Positions 1 through 9,066 of a DNA stretch of 45,994 nt are shown here, piece after piece. A program made the position numbers and the translations under genes. The DNA is from an uncultured Lachnospiraceae bacterium (GTDB taxonomy: Bacteria > Bacillota > Clostridia > Lachnospirales > Lachnospiraceae): NCBI GenBank assembly GCA_947089585.1, contig CAMULB010000003.1, positions 1 through 45,994 on the forward strand, written 5' to 3'. The notes under the pieces are model-generated. The model saw only the letters and a program-made list of their open reading frames with translations, had not been told where the DNA came from and made no database searches. The stretch's first letter is position 1; every line of letters begins with the position of its first letter.

Positions 1-1197
1 GATATCCTCCTGATTCAGATAGGCCCGATCCTCCTTGGCGGCAAAAATCGCCGCTTCATTGAGCAGATTCTCCAGATCCGCACCGGTAAATCCGGCCGTG
101 GTCTGAGCGACCTGCTTCAAATCGACCGTATCGGCCAACGGCTTATTCTTGGCATGAACGCGCAGAATCTCCTCTCTGCCGCCTACATCCGGCCGCCCCA
201 CATGCACCTTGCGGTCAAAGCGTCCCGGCCGCAGAATCGCCGGGTCGAGAATATCTACCCGGTTGGTCGCCGCCATCACGATAATGCCCTCATTGACGCC
301 GAAGCCGTCCATCTCCACCAGCAGCTGATTGAGCGTCTGTTCCCGTTCATCATGGCCGCCGCCCATACCGGTACCGCGTCTTCTCGCCACCGCGTCAATC
401 TCATCAATAAATACGATGCAGGGGGCGTTGCGCTTCGCATCCTCAAACAAATCGCGGACACGGGACGCACCGACGCCGACAAACATCTCGACAAAGTCCG
501 AACCGGAAATGCTGAAGAAAGGAACGCCGGCTTCTCCGGCTACGGCCTTCGCCAGCAGCGTCTTACCAGTTCCCGGCGGACCCACCAGGAGAACTCCTTT
601 GGGAATCCGAGCCCCCAGCTTGGTATATTTTCGGGGAAAACGCAAGAAATCCACGATCTCTTCCAGATCCTCCTTCTCCTCCCGAAGTCCCGCCACATTG
701 CCAAACGTCACCGTCTTATTTTCATCGGTTGTCATCTTCGCCCGGCTCTTGCCAAAATTCATCATCCGCGCACCGCCGCCTCCGCTGCTGGCCTGCGCCT
801 GACTGCTCATAATCACATAAAATACAAACACGATGCCAAAGCTTAAGAGCATCGGCAGAATGGAGATCAGCCAATTCTCCCCCGGAACCTCCGCCATCTG
901 GTAATCACGGAACTGATACTCCTTCATCATATCCACGATCCGGCTGACGTCCATGGTATGCAGCTTCTTCTCATCTCCGTTGCTCAATTTCACGCGCACC
1001 TGCCCGCTTGGCACCTCCCGATTGGGAAGAATCTTTACGCTGACCACCTCGCCGGCCGCCAACGCCTCTGCCAAGGCCACCTCCGTATAGCCGGATCCTT
1101 CGCGCGTATCGCTCATCTCGGTGCGATAAATGAGAAAAAGTGCAATCGCTACAACCAGGATGATATACAACCCAAATGACCTATTACGCTTATTCAA
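1..1197 (-). CDS. ftsH: ATP-dependent zinc metalloprotease FtsH (C-terminus outside window)
   Basis: Membrane-anchored AAA+ protease that extracts and degrades membrane and regulatory proteins. 399 codons are visible and the frame is open to the window edge. Reading the minus strand, there is one membrane segment at about residues 8-25, an extracytoplasmic stretch, and a second segment at about 108-131. The AAA domain follows with Walker A GPPGTGKT (206-213), Walker B FIDEID (263-268) and a second region of homology carrying the arginine fingers (about 302-330). The zinc-binding HExxH peptidase domain would lie beyond position 1. The start is a TTG, chosen because AGGAGG sits 7 nt upstream and the first membrane segment follows directly; no ATG fits as well. 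The RBS overlaps the hpt stop, so the two are probably co-transcribed, as in the conserved tilS-hpt-ftsH order of Bacillota. Confidence 0.96.
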   Translation of the reverse strand, partial: MNKRNRSFGLYIILVVAIALFLIYRTEMSDTREGSGYTEVALAEALAAGEVVSVKILPNREVPSGQVRVKLSNGDEKKLHTMDVSRIVDMMKEYQFRDYQMAEVPGENWLISILPMLLSFGIVFVFYVIMSSQAQASSGGGGARMMNFGKSRAKMTTDENKTVTFGNVAGLREEKEDLEEIVDFLRFPRKYTKLGARIPKGVLLVGPPGTGKTLLAKAVAGEAGVPFFSISGSDFVEMFVGVGASRVRDLFEDAKRNAPCIVFIDEIDAVARRRGTGMGGGHDEREQTLNQLLVEMDGFGVNEGIIVMAATNRVDILDPAILRPGRFDRKVHVGRPDVGGREEILRVHAKNKPLADTVDLKQVAQTTAGFTGADLENLLNEAAIFAAKEDRAYLNQEDI

Positions 1198-1209
1198 CTT
1201 GAAACCTCC

Positions 1210-1734
1210 TTAATCCAATTCTACGATCCCGATGTAGGGCAGATTCCGGTATCGCTGTGCATAATCCAGGCCATACCCCACTACAAATTCATCCGGGATC
1301 TCAAACCCCGTATAAGTCACGTTCACCGGGACAACCCTGCGGTCCGGTTTGTCCAAAAGGGTACAGAGCCGCAGGCTTTTGGGCTTTCTGCTCTTTAAAT
1401 TCTCCAGCAGGTAGCTCAAGGTCCGTCCGGAATCGACAATATCTTCAACGACGATCACGTCCTTATTTTCAATGCTTTCATCTAAATCCTTGACAATCCG
1501 CACTACACCGCTGGATTTCGTGTCATCGCCGTAGCTGGACACCGACATAAAATCCAAAGATACCGGAACCGTAATCCGTTTTGCCAGCTCACAGGTGAAA
1601 AATACACCGCCCTTCAGCACGCAGATCAAATGCACCTGCTTCCCTTCGTAGTCTCTGCTGATGGCCGCACCCAATTCCTGAATCCTCTGATTTACTTCTT
1701 CCTCTTCTAATAATATACGGATTCTTTCACTCAT
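1210..1734 (-). CDS. hpt: hypoxanthine-guanine phosphoribosyltransferase
   Basis: Purine salvage enzyme that joins hypoxanthine or guanine to PRPP to give IMP or GMP in the cytoplasm. The 174-residue product has the family's usual length. The PRPP-binding loop VEDIVDSGRT is at residues 96-105, with an LKGG loop at about 40-43. An upstream in-frame ATG at 1749 exists, but it overlaps the GGAGG that serves as ribosome binding site. The ATG at 1734 lies 8 nt after that GGAGG and gives the normal MSER-type N-terminus, so I use 1734. The gene overlaps the end of tilS by 8 nt and precedes ftsH by 12 nt, which points to translational coupling in one operon. Confidence 0.95.
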   Translation of the reverse strand: MSERIRILLEEEEVNQRIQELGAAISRDYEGKQVHLICVLKGGVFFTCELAKRITVPVSLDFMSVSSYGDDTKSSGVVRIVKDLDESIENKDVIVVEDIVDSGRTLSYLLENLKSRKPKSLRLCTLLDKPDRRVVPVNVTYTGFEIPDEFVVGYGLDYAQRYRNLPYIGIVELD

Positions 1735-3130
1735 GTATCCTTCCTCCATTTACCTGTACTTCTAAAATTCTCTTTGTATCCCCCGTAACCTTGTATGCAT
1801 CGCTGATGCGGTACCCAACCGCCCACAGAACATGATTCTGCTCCGCCAGAAGCAAGAGATCCTCCCGTTCTTCCCTCGGAATCTTCTCATTGATCAAATA
1901 TTTCTTCAGCTTCTGCCGCCTGCCGGATGCGTCAATCACAAAATAATCACCCGGACAGCGCCCTCTCAGTAACAACGTATTTTTTATTTTATCATAGTCA
2001 AACCATTTCGTATACTTTTTTTGGGGAATTTTATCAAATTGTCTATTTTTGTCAAAAATACGGCTTTTCACCGTAAAATTGTAGTATTTTAGCCACAATT
2101 CTTCTCCCGGATACAGGGGCTCGCTTGCCCTGCAAAACTCCTCCGCCTGTTTTGGAACGGCCGCGCGGCACAGCCAAACGCCTGCGTAGGTTCGGACGGC
2201 TGTCAGTCCATACGGCAAGCTCACACGACGCCCGGTCTGCCTTGCAAATAATTCCAGTGTCTGTCTGACGTGCACCGACGTCAGATTCTTACCGCTTCCG
2301 GCCAGCTCCTTGAGCAGGCCAAAGACGACCGTCTCCTGAATCAGCAAGGACTCGGACAAAATGCGATCCGTCAGCACCACGCCTGGCGTCTGCGGTATTT
2401 CGACGCAGCGCGCACGGGCACGTGCCGCTAACTCCTCCACCAGCTCGTTGACCTGTGCAAAGAGCTCTGTGCTGCGGTACAAATGGGCCACCGCCTGTTG
2501 ATTGATCTCGGTCAGCACCGGCAGCACCTGGCGGCGAATCTTATTGCGGCTGTATTCGATTTCAAGGTTCGTCTCATCGGTGCAGTACTCCTGGCGGCGT
2601 TCTGCCAGAAATGCTTCGATCTCTTCACGGCTCACCGCAAGCAGCGGACGAATCAAATTGTCCCGTACCGGCAAAATTGCACAGAACCCTTTGAGTCCGC
2701 TTCCACGGGCCAAATGGAACAGCAGCGTCTCCGCGCAGTCGTTCTGATGATGCGCCACCGCAATTTTATCCGCGCCCACTGCCGCCGCCGCCTGTGCCAG
2801 CCGATCGTAGCGCAGCTGCCGCGCCCCTTCCTCCAGGGACATACGATGCTCCTTCGCGTAAGCCGGCGCGTCACAGGAATAGACCAGACAGGGAACCTCC
2901 TGCACCCGGCACAGCCGCTGGACAAACGCCGCGTCTCTTCGGCTGGCCTCGCCGCGAATTCCGTGCTCGATATGGGCCGCTGTCAGCCTGAAACCGTACT
3001 CCCCAGCCAATTCCTTTAATACCAGCAGCAGGCACACCGAATCCGCGCCGCCTGAGACGGCCGCAAGAATATGGCTGCCCCGCTCTATCATATGATGCTG
3101 TCCGGCAAAAGATAACACCTTTTGAATCAT
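1727..3130 (-). CDS. tilS: tRNA(Ile)-lysidine synthase
   Basis: Modifies the wobble cytidine of the CAU-anticodon tRNA-Ile to lysidine, using ATP and lysine, so that it reads AUA. The 467-residue product starts with an N-type ATP-pyrophosphatase domain whose PP-loop SGGADS is at residues 26-31. An IEHG(I/L)R-type motif and a FHLARGSG stretch typical of TilS follow. The C-terminal part (about 380-460) matches the TilS substrate-binding domain by its layout (GRRQKLKKYLINEKIPREER). The start follows GGGAG by 7 nt and lies one base after the spoIIE stop. The next gene, hpt, overlaps its 3' end. Essential in almost all bacteria. Confidence 0.95.
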   Translation of the reverse strand: MIQKVLSFAGQHHMIERGSHILAAVSGGADSVCLLLVLKELAGEYGFRLTAAHIEHGIRGEASRRDAAFVQRLCRVQEVPCLVYSCDAPAYAKEHRMSLEEGARQLRYDRLAQAAAAVGADKIAVAHHQNDCAETLLFHLARGSGLKGFCAILPVRDNLIRPLLAVSREEIEAFLAERRQEYCTDETNLEIEYSRNKIRRQVLPVLTEINQQAVAHLYRSTELFAQVNELVEELAARARARCVEIPQTPGVVLTDRILSESLLIQETVVFGLLKELAGSGKNLTSVHVRQTLELFARQTGRRVSLPYGLTAVRTYAGVWLCRAAVPKQAEEFCRASEPLYPGEELWLKYYNFTVKSRIFDKNRQFDKIPQKKYTKWFDYDKIKNTLLLRGRCPGDYFVIDASGRRQKLKKYLINEKIPREEREDLLLLAEQNHVLWAVGYRISDAYKVTGDTKRILEVQVNGGRIHE

Positions 3131-3131
3131 T

Positions 3132-4979
3132 TTATCGCTCCCATACCCCGGCCGTCAGCACCGTCATATCATCCTCCGCTTTGCCGCCGGTAAACAGCAG
3201 TATCCGCTCTAAGATATGCTTGGCCAGCTGGCCGGGGTTGTTGATCTGTATTGTCTCTAATATCTCTTTTACAGTTTCCTCCGGGTCGGGCACATGCAGG
3301 TAATCCAAAACGCCGTCCGAAACCAGTACCACAAAATCCCCGTCCGCAAGCTGACGGCGGCTTTTTTCAATCTCCACCTGGGAAAAAACCCCGGCGGGCA
3401 GGCTGGCCGAGGAAACTGTCTCGACCTGTTCTCCCCGTTTGATGAAGGTCGTCACCCCGCCGATTTTCAAAAATTCGCAGCTGCCGCTGTAGAGATCAAT
3501 CGCCGCCATATCGACGGTGGAATACATCCCGTCCTCCCCATGCATCACCATGGCGGAATTCATCATCCGAATCGCCGTCTCCTTCTGAAAGCCGGTCTCC
3601 AGAAATTTTTCAATCAGCTCAATGACCGTCTCGCTCTCCTTGCAGGCGCGAATGCCCGACCCCATACCGTCGGAAAGCGTGAGAATGCTCTGTCCACCCT
3701 CCAGATCGAGAAACGAAAAATTATCCCCGGAAATCTGCGCGCCGTCCTTGGCCAATCGTGCTACGCCGTGCAGCGTCTTATACTTTGGTTCCTCCTCAAA
3801 GCTGATCAGCGCCTCTTCCTTCCCTACCAACGTTTTACTGTTCTTGGCCGCAACCATGCTTCTCTTCATCCCGACGGAAACAGCCTTGGCCAGATCCTTG
3901 ACGGCAATACAGCCGCCCCATTTCGAGGACAGACGCAGCTGCAGCGATTTGCGGCCGTTGCTCTTTTCATACAAATGCGCCTCATGCGTGACGGCGCCCC
4001 GCTCCCTCAGACGATATTTGACGCTGGCAAGCAGCTGTCCCTCGTTTTTGCTGATGTCGGTATATTCTCTGGCACAGTCCTTCATGATATAGGCCATCGC
4101 GTCCAATTGCTGCGCAATTACCTCCCGATTCTCCAACAGGCGGTTGTACCAGGCCATATTCAGCCTGGCCTTCTCAAAGACGCCTACCGCCTCTTCCACC
4201 ACATCCTTGGCGTACATGCAATATTGTGAAAGCTCCTCATTGACCTCCAGATCCGGTGTTCCCCGCCGTTCGATGGAGTGCAGCAGACGATAGAACACCT
4301 GGAACATCGGACTGTTCTCCTGCTCCCAGCACAGCGCACACTGACTGCAGGATAAGCAGATCTTACCGGCGATCTCCTGCTGCATCCGTCCGACCTCTTC
4401 CGCCTCAAAACGATCCTTGGGCCGGCTCATCTGGGAAAACATTTTTGAAAGGCCGTTGAAGGATTCCGCATAGGATTTGAGCCGTTCTCCGTTCTCCGGC
4501 GATTTGACGACCTTTCTTGCCTCCCTGCTCTTCCAACCCCATCCTTCCAAAAAAGCGTGGATCACTGGCGCGGCTACGAGAATAAAGGAAAACACAAATA
4601 CACATTCCAAAATACCAATCCAGATGCTGTTGCGATTGCGAATCTGCAGCACCTCCCCCGAAATCGTCAGCGCAAACGAAGCGATCGCGCATATCGCCGC
4701 GCCCACCCAGGTGCGGCAGCTTTTGTAGGCCCACTCGACCAGCTTGACCGAAGCTGCGGCTACCAGAATCGCCATCCCGTACTTTGCCATCGCCTGCACC
4801 GGCACAAACAGCGCCATGCCAAACAAGGTAAAAATCAAAAGTAGCGTTCGATTCACTTCTTCTAACAGCAGCACGCCGAACAGACCGGGGATCAGCGGAT
4901 AGCACCCTGCCAGGGACACCCTGGATGCAAACAGGGCCAGTGCGTAGAGCAGCACTTGTTTCAGTTTCTGTTTGTTCAT
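3132..4979 (-). CDS. spoIIE: stage II sporulation protein E (SpoIIE), PP2C phosphatase
   Basis: Membrane phosphatase of the forespore septum; in Bacillus it dephosphorylates SpoIIAA and so releases sigma-F. The product is 615 residues, clearly shorter than the roughly 830 of B. subtilis, mainly because the N-terminal membrane region is reduced: I count about five to six hydrophobic segments (residues 8-145) rather than ten. Four cysteines spaced CxxCxxCxxC (208, 211, 214, 217) lie in the central regulatory region. The PP2C domain occupies about residues 385-610, with DGMGSG near 435 and VSDGVLDYL near the end supplying metal-binding Asp residues. The start at 4979 is chosen over an earlier in-frame ATG (5060) because GGGAGG lies 8 nt upstream. 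It is followed directly by tilS. Confidence 0.94.
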   Translation of the reverse strand: MNKQKLKQVLLYALALFASRVSLAGCYPLIPGLFGVLLLEEVNRTLLLIFTLFGMALFVPVQAMAKYGMAILVAAASVKLVEWAYKSCRTWVGAAICAIASFALTISGEVLQIRNRNSIWIGILECVFVFSFILVAAPVIHAFLEGWGWKSREARKVVKSPENGERLKSYAESFNGLSKMFSQMSRPKDRFEAEEVGRMQQEIAGKICLSCSQCALCWEQENSPMFQVFYRLLHSIERRGTPDLEVNEELSQYCMYAKDVVEEAVGVFEKARLNMAWYNRLLENREVIAQQLDAMAYIMKDCAREYTDISKNEGQLLASVKYRLRERGAVTHEAHLYEKSNGRKSLQLRLSSKWGGCIAVKDLAKAVSVGMKRSMVAAKNSKTLVGKEEALISFEEEPKYKTLHGVARLAKDGAQISGDNFSFLDLEGGQSILTLSDGMGSGIRACKESETVIELIEKFLETGFQKETAIRMMNSAMVMHGEDGMYSTVDMAAIDLYSGSCEFLKIGGVTTFIKRGEQVETVSSASLPAGVFSQVEIEKSRRQLADGDFVVLVSDGVLDYLHVPDPEETVKEILETIQINNPGQLAKHILERILLFTGGKAEDDMTVLTAGVWER

Positions 4980-5090
4980 TTTACTTACCTCCCATTCCGC
5001 CGGCTCGCTGCCGGCATTGCAGAGGCTATTATAAAAAGTTTCCGCTGAAATGTTTGTCAAACCAGGGACAGGTTTTCAAAAAGTTTTAGA

Positions 5091-5141
5091 CAAAAAAGAA
5101 CGGGTGAAGTCCCTTTCGAATCGATTCCAGGGAGCTCACCC
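5091..5141 (-). terminator. Rho-independent terminator after divIC
   Basis: On the minus strand, GGGTGA at the left arm pairs with TCACCC at the right, with an inner AGGGA/TCCCT-type pairing. The hairpin is followed by CTTTTTTG. It lies 30 nt past the divIC stop and separates the yabP-divIC unit from spoIIE. Confidence 0.8.
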
Positions 5142-5171
5142 ATTTTAAGAAATTAAGTGTGAACAGCAACC

Positions 5172-5534
5172 TTAAGGTTCCTTCGTCCGTTCTTTAAATA
5201 TGATCTCACCCGGATAGACCAGACCAAGCTTTGTCTTGGCAATCTGTTCCATGTACTCCGGCGTGGCCACATAGCTTTCGTAGGCTTGAATCTCTTCTTC
5301 CCGTTCCTGCTCGCTCTCCAGCTGGCTGGACAGCTGCGCCTCCTTTTCCTTCAGGTCTTCATTCTTCTGATAAAGTCTTACAATCTGCGTAGACATCCCG
5401 ATGAGAAGGAGAAACACAATACAGGAAATACACAGCATCCCCGTCTTATTCTGTCGGTAACGGCTGACCTGCCTTCTTCTTCCGGCCCGAACGGCCCGCG
5501 CGCGCCTGGCCCGCTGCTTCTTTCCTTCACTCAC
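5172..5534 (-). CDS. divIC: septum formation initiator, DivIC/FtsB family
   Basis: Small bitopic division protein of the FtsL-DivIB-DivIC type, part of the divisome complex that activates septal peptidoglycan synthesis. The 120-residue product has a very basic cytoplasmic N-terminus (an Arg/Lys-rich stretch in residues 5-25), one membrane segment at about 33-53, a coiled-coil extracellular part (about 54-85, Glu/Lys/Gln-rich) and the conserved terminal block ending LGLVYPGEIIF. It is the last gene of rqcP-yabP-yabQ-divIC, the order found near the origin in many Bacillota, and is followed by a clear terminator. Confidence 0.92.
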   Translation of the reverse strand: MSEGKKQRARRARAVRAGRRRQVSRYRQNKTGMLCISCIVFLLLIGMSTQIVRLYQKNEDLKEKEAQLSSQLESEQEREEEIQAYESYVATPEYMEQIAKTKLGLVYPGEIIFKERTKEP

Positions 5535-5573
5535 TGCAACCTCTTACCTCTCTTCCACAGGAAATTCTGACTG

Positions 5574-6047
5574 CTATCGCTTACACAACCCAATTTTAAC
5601 CGTTCTGAAAAACTTTTTCAATCGTTTTTTGAAAATTCGTCCAATTTTTTTGCATTTGCCGCCGCAGACACGCAAAGGGCGAATCAGAAACCGCATCAGG
5701 CAGACCACCGGACGCAGCAGGGCGTACAATACCTTTTCCAAAATAAAGACGCTGCCCTTGACCACAAATCTGCTCAAAAGCAAAGAGTAAACAATCATTC
5801 CCACCACCACGCCGCCGATGGAAAATCCCCGCAGATATCCGTCGTTCTCCCGATACAGCATGACAAAAATCGCGATGGCGCTCCCGGCCCAGAACAGGAA
5901 ATCCTCGATCGCAATGCACACAATACCGTGCGGAATCAGCCGCCGCATAATCCGAATCAGATCATACACAAGCATCAGAATGACCCCGGTCGCAAGAGCC
6001 TTTAACAGGATATCCGCTTCTTTTAAAATTGTCTCGCTTACCGTCAT
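5574..6047 (-). CDS. yabQ: spore cortex biosynthesis protein YabQ
   Basis: Sporulation-specific membrane protein needed for spore cortex formation in B. subtilis; its biochemical role is not known. The 157-residue product has hydrophobic segments at about 15-33, 45-64 and 75-92, then a hydrophobic stretch near 100-120 and a very basic tail rich in Lys/Arg. This is the YabQ layout. It is identified by layout and position: it follows yabP with stop and start overlapping around 6047 and precedes divIC. Expression in the mother cell is expected from the family, not shown here. Confidence 0.88.
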   Translation of the reverse strand: MTVSETILKEADILLKALATGVILMLVYDLIRIMRRLIPHGIVCIAIEDFLFWAGSAIAIFVMLYRENDGYLRGFSIGGVVVGMIVYSLLLSRFVVKGSVFILEKVLYALLRPVVCLMRFLIRPLRVCGGKCKKIGRIFKKRLKKFFRTVKIGLCKR

Positions 6048-6331
6048 TACTTAAATAAGCGTCCCAGGAAGGATTCTCCCTGTTTTGCCGCACTGCCTCC
6101 GTCGGAATAGGCCAGACTGTCAATGCGGCCTTCAATGTCGATTTCCCCCTTTTCCAGCGTCAGGCGATTGACGTGCAGCTCACTTCCCTTGATCATCAGC
6201 ATCCCCTGCTCCGTTTCGAGCAGGATCTCACCCACATCAAAGGAAAGAACGTCAATCACTCCGTTTAAAATACCGCTCCGCCGGTTGGAGAGCATAATTT
6301 TATGTACTTTCTGGGCTGATTTTTCTTCCAT
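6047..6331 (-). CDS. yabP: sporulation protein YabP (YabP/YqfC family)
   Basis: Small sporulation protein required for cortex assembly in B. subtilis, probably at the outer forespore membrane. The product is 94 residues and shows the family core HKIMLSNRRSGILNGV followed by VLSFDVGEILLETEQGMLMIKG and a conserved LHVNRLTLEKGEIDIEGRI block. I start at 6331 rather than at the upstream ATG (6349) because AGGAGG lies 6 nt before 6331 and none precedes the other. It overlaps yabQ by one base. Confidence 0.92.
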   Translation of the reverse strand: MEEKSAQKVHKIMLSNRRSGILNGVIDVLSFDVGEILLETEQGMLMIKGSELHVNRLTLEKGEIDIEGRIDSLAYSDGGSAAKQGESFLGRLFK

Positions 6332-6444
6332 AAAACACCTCCTGAACATTGGCTCATAGTTCGTCCTTTTTAAAGTATATTCGGAAATGCTCTTTTTATG
6401 ACTATTGTCAGCCCAGCTCCATCGGATTCAGCCGAACGGCGTCT

Positions 6445-6684
6445 TTACAGATAACGAAACAGCTCTTTTGCCTCTTCCTTCTTTGTCGTATCCTGAATGT
6501 CCAATACCTCAACCTTCACATTCTTCGTGCCAAATCCAATCTCGATTACGTCTCCCACCTTGACATTGGCGGAAGCCTTGGCCACCGTTCCATTGATCGA
6601 AACCCGGCCCGCGTCGCACGCCTCATTGGCTACCGTTCTGCGCTTGATCAGACGGGACACCTTCAAAAACTTATCCAATCTCAT
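6445..6684 (-). CDS. rqcP: S4-domain RNA-binding protein RqcP (YabO/Hsp15-like)
   Basis: A 79-residue protein made almost entirely of an S4 RNA-binding domain: RLDKFLKVSRLIKRR, then ANEACDAGRVSINGTVAKASANVKVGD. In B. subtilis the homologue RqcP helps RqcH add alanine tails to stalled nascent chains on the 50S subunit. The assignment rests on size, S4 signature and position directly upstream of yabP. Its AGGAGG lies 8 nt before the ATG. A 113-nt gap without a terminator separates it from yabP, so co-transcription is likely. Confidence 0.93.
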   Translation of the reverse strand: MRLDKFLKVSRLIKRRTVANEACDAGRVSINGTVAKASANVKVGDVIEIGFGTKNVKVEVLDIQDTTKKEEAKELFRYL

Positions 6685-6756
6685 TGTCTCTCCTCCTTAT
6701 ACCTTTGGTCAATCACGCTTCACAGCTGTTCCTTTTTTGCGGCTGCTTTTCCTGTG

Positions 6757-6787
6757 AAACAAAAACAGAGGACCCAAGGGCCCTCTG
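6757..6787 (-). terminator. terminator after hup
   Basis: On the minus strand CAGAGGGCC and GGTCCTCTG form a strong hairpin followed by TTTTTGTTT. It lies about 80 nt past the hup stop and so insulates hup from rqcP. Confidence 0.85.
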
Positions 6788-6869
6788 CCTCAACCACGAA
6801 CCAGAGCTTGTCTGTCACCGTTGTTTTTGCACAGCCCGAACAATCCGGGCCTCTGCCTGCTGCCGCCAC

Positions 6870-7145
6870 TTAAGCATTGATCAAGTCCTTCAATGCCTTT
6901 CCTGCCTTAAACTTCGGAGCCTTCGACGCCGGAATCTCCATCTCTTCTCCGCTCTGCGGATTTCTGCCGATTCTGGCTGCCCGCTCGGAAACCTCAAATG
7001 TGCCGAAGCCGACCAGTTGAACCTTCTCGCCCTTCTTCAATTCCTCTGTGATTACATCCGTAAATGCCTTGAGGGCCTTCTCGGCGTCTTTTCTCGGTAA
7101 GTCTGTCTTGTCAGCGATGGCTGCAACCAATTCTGCTTTGTTCAT
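6870..7145 (-). CDS. hup: HU-family DNA-binding protein
   Basis: Histone-like nucleoid protein that binds and bends DNA as a dimer. The 91-residue product has the usual length and all family landmarks: start MNKAELV, the helix pair with DAEKALKAF, the GFGTFEVSERAARIGRNP signature (about 47-64), and the C-terminal PKFKAGKALKDLIN. The beta-arm tip reads RNPQSGEEMEIPASKAPKF. It is a single-gene unit: a near-consensus promoter upstream and a terminator downstream, consistent with high expression. Confidence 0.97.
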   Translation of the reverse strand: MNKAELVAAIADKTDLPRKDAEKALKAFTDVITEELKKGEKVQLVGFGTFEVSERAARIGRNPQSGEEMEIPASKAPKFKAGKALKDLINA

Positions 7146-7215
7146 GGAAAAATTCCTCCTCTAAAATTTAATGAATAGTAATTGATTTCATTCTTCTGAA
7201 TAACCTACACACATA

Positions 7216-7244
7216 TTTATACTTGTTTTTCCCATGTTTGTCAA
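7216..7244 (-). promoter_or_regulatory. sigma-A promoter of hup
   Basis: Minus strand: -35 TTGACA (7239-7244, perfect), 17-bp spacer, -10 TATAAA (7216-7221). It lies about 70 bp upstream of the hup ATG, which has AGGAGG just before it. This is one of the best promoter matches in the window. Confidence 0.88.
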
Positions 7245-7270
7245 GGACAATTCGGGCAGAATCCGCTTTT

Positions 7271-9004
7271 TTAAAGCATTGTGTCCACCATTGCCAGAAC
7301 CGCTTTGCCCAGCGCCTGAGATTTCTCCTCGGCATCTGCCAGAGAGCTTCCCTTTACGCCGTAGTACAGCTTTACCTTCGGCTCCGTGCCTGAGGGCCGC
7401 ACGCAAACCCAGGCGTCTTCTGTCAAATCGTAGTAAAGGACATTGGAAGCGGGCAGGCCGGTCGGAGATACGGAACCGTCGGCCGATTTTGTAATCGTGT
7501 CCTTCTGGTAATCCCGCATCGCCTGCACCGGATATGCGCCAATCTCCTTCGGCAGCTCCTGGCGCAGCGTCTCCATGATCGTCTTGATCTTCTCTAAGCC
7601 CTCGATGCCCTTGAGCGTAATCGACTTCACGTCCTCTTTGTAGTAGCCGTATTTCTCATACATGTCGATCATCGCATCCCACAGCGTCTTGCCCTTTGTC
7701 TTATAGTAAGCCGCCGCCTCGCACAATACCATCGAAGCCACTACCGCGTCCTTATCCCGCGCATAAGTACCAGGCAGACAGCCGTAGCTCTCTTCTAAGC
7801 CAAATAAATAAGTACCCTTGCCTTCTTTCTCAAACTGCAAAATCTTCTGTCCGATGAACTTAAAGCCGGTCAGCACCTCAATCAGCTCGATACCGTAATG
7901 ATGCGCAATCGCATCCGCCATATTGGTGGTCACGATGGATTTGACCAAAGCGCCGTCAGCGGGAAGTCCTTCCTTTTCCTTGCGCTGGCTGATTACGTAT
8001 TCTCCGATCAAACAGCCGCTCATGTTTCCAGTCAGCGTGTGGTATGCTCCGGTCTCGCTGTCCTTGACATAGACGCCAAGCCGGTCCGCATCGGGATCAG
8101 TCGCCAAAACCAAGTCTGCGTCAATCTCTTTGGCCAGCTTTAAGCCCAGCGCAAACGCTTCCTCCGCTTCCGGATTCGGATAGCTGACGGTGGGGAATTC
8201 GCCGTCCGGCAGCTCCTGCTCCTTCACCACATGCACCTGTGAAAAGCCAAGCTCCTTCAAGACGCGGCGCACCGGAAGATTGCCGGTTCCGTGCAGCGGC
8301 GTGTATACGATCTTAATCTCGTCCTTTTTCGCATCAATCGCATCCTGATGGAGCACTAAGCGCTTCAGCTCCGCGATGTAAGCATCGTCAAGCTCACTGC
8401 CGATCACCTGATAGAGCCCCTGCTGCTTGGCCACCTCCAGATCCATCGTCTTTACCGTATGGAAGTCCGTAACATTCTTGACCTCCTGCATAATCCCACC
8501 GTCGTGAGGCGGCGTAATCTGTGCGCCATCCTCCCAGTATACCTTATAGCCGTTGTATTCCGGCGGGTTATGGCTGGCCGTAATGTTAATGCCGGCCGTA
8601 CAGCCCAATTTGCGCACTGCAAAGGACAGCTCAGGCGTCGGTCGCAGCGACTCAAATACATATGCCTTAATGCCGTTGGCCGCCAGACACAGCGCCGCTT
8701 CATCGGCAAATTCCGGCGACATTCTTCTCGAATCGTAGGCGATGGCAACTCCCTTCGCCTGATTGCCGATCCCCAGAATATAATTGGCCAGCCCCTGTGT
8801 GGCCTTGCGAACGGTATAGATGTTCATGCGGTTCGTTCCGGCTCCGATTACGCCCCGCAGCCCGGCCGTACCGAATTCCAGCTCTGTATAGAAGCGCTCT
8901 TCTATCTCCTTCTCGTCATCGGCAATCCCCCTCAATTCTGCCTTGGTTGCTTCATCAAAATAAGCATTGTCCAGCCATTCCTGATACACTTCACGATAAC
9001 CCAT
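7271..9004 (-). CDS. pgcA: phosphoglucomutase/phosphomannomutase (alpha-D-phosphohexomutase)
   Basis: Interconverts glucose 6-phosphate and glucose 1-phosphate (or the mannose equivalents), feeding UDP-glucose, glycogen and surface polysaccharide synthesis. The 577-residue product matches the PgcA-type enzymes of Bacillota. The phosphoserine loop is TASHNP with Ser144. The metal loop DPDADR is near residue 300, the sugar-binding loop GLEESYG follows, and the phosphate-binding RPSGTEPK loop is near the C-terminus. The longer open frame (to 9145) is rejected: GGAGG sits just before the ATG at 9004, and the extra residues resemble no mutase. It is downstream of a lipoprotein gene, with a small hairpin between them. 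Confidence 0.93.
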   Translation of the reverse strand: MGYREVYQEWLDNAYFDEATKAELRGIADDEKEIEERFYTELEFGTAGLRGVIGAGTNRMNIYTVRKATQGLANYILGIGNQAKGVAIAYDSRRMSPEFADEAALCLAANGIKAYVFESLRPTPELSFAVRKLGCTAGINITASHNPPEYNGYKVYWEDGAQITPPHDGGIMQEVKNVTDFHTVKTMDLEVAKQQGLYQVIGSELDDAYIAELKRLVLHQDAIDAKKDEIKIVYTPLHGTGNLPVRRVLKELGFSQVHVVKEQELPDGEFPTVSYPNPEAEEAFALGLKLAKEIDADLVLATDPDADRLGVYVKDSETGAYHTLTGNMSGCLIGEYVISQRKEKEGLPADGALVKSIVTTNMADAIAHHYGIELIEVLTGFKFIGQKILQFEKEGKGTYLFGLEESYGCLPGTYARDKDAVVASMVLCEAAAYYKTKGKTLWDAMIDMYEKYGYYKEDVKSITLKGIEGLEKIKTIMETLRQELPKEIGAYPVQAMRDYQKDTITKSADGSVSPTGLPASNVLYYDLTEDAWVCVRPSGTEPKVKLYYGVKGSSLADAEEKSQALGKAVLAMVDTML

Positions 9005-9041
9005 ATTTTTTCCTCCTGGTATAAAATAGTATTTATGCATA

Positions 9042-9058
9042 GGTCCCTCTGCGGGACC
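9042..9058 (-). other. short perfect hairpin between lipoprotein gene and phosphoglucomutase
   Basis: GGTCCC and GGGACC pair around a 5-nt loop. On the minus strand the hairpin is followed by an AT-rich but not T-pure stretch. It could be a weak terminator or an mRNA-processing or stability element. Confidence 0.45.
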
Positions 9059-9066
9059 GCTCGCCC

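Noticed and set aside
3294..4229. 311-codon plus-strand open frame over spoIIE
   Set aside because: It is antisense to a well-supported gene, has no RBS and encodes no recognisable domain. The high GC of the region keeps antisense frames open.
7188..7406. 72-codon minus-strand ORF at the hup promoter
   Set aside because: It overlaps the end of the phosphoglucomutase gene in another frame and the hup promoter.
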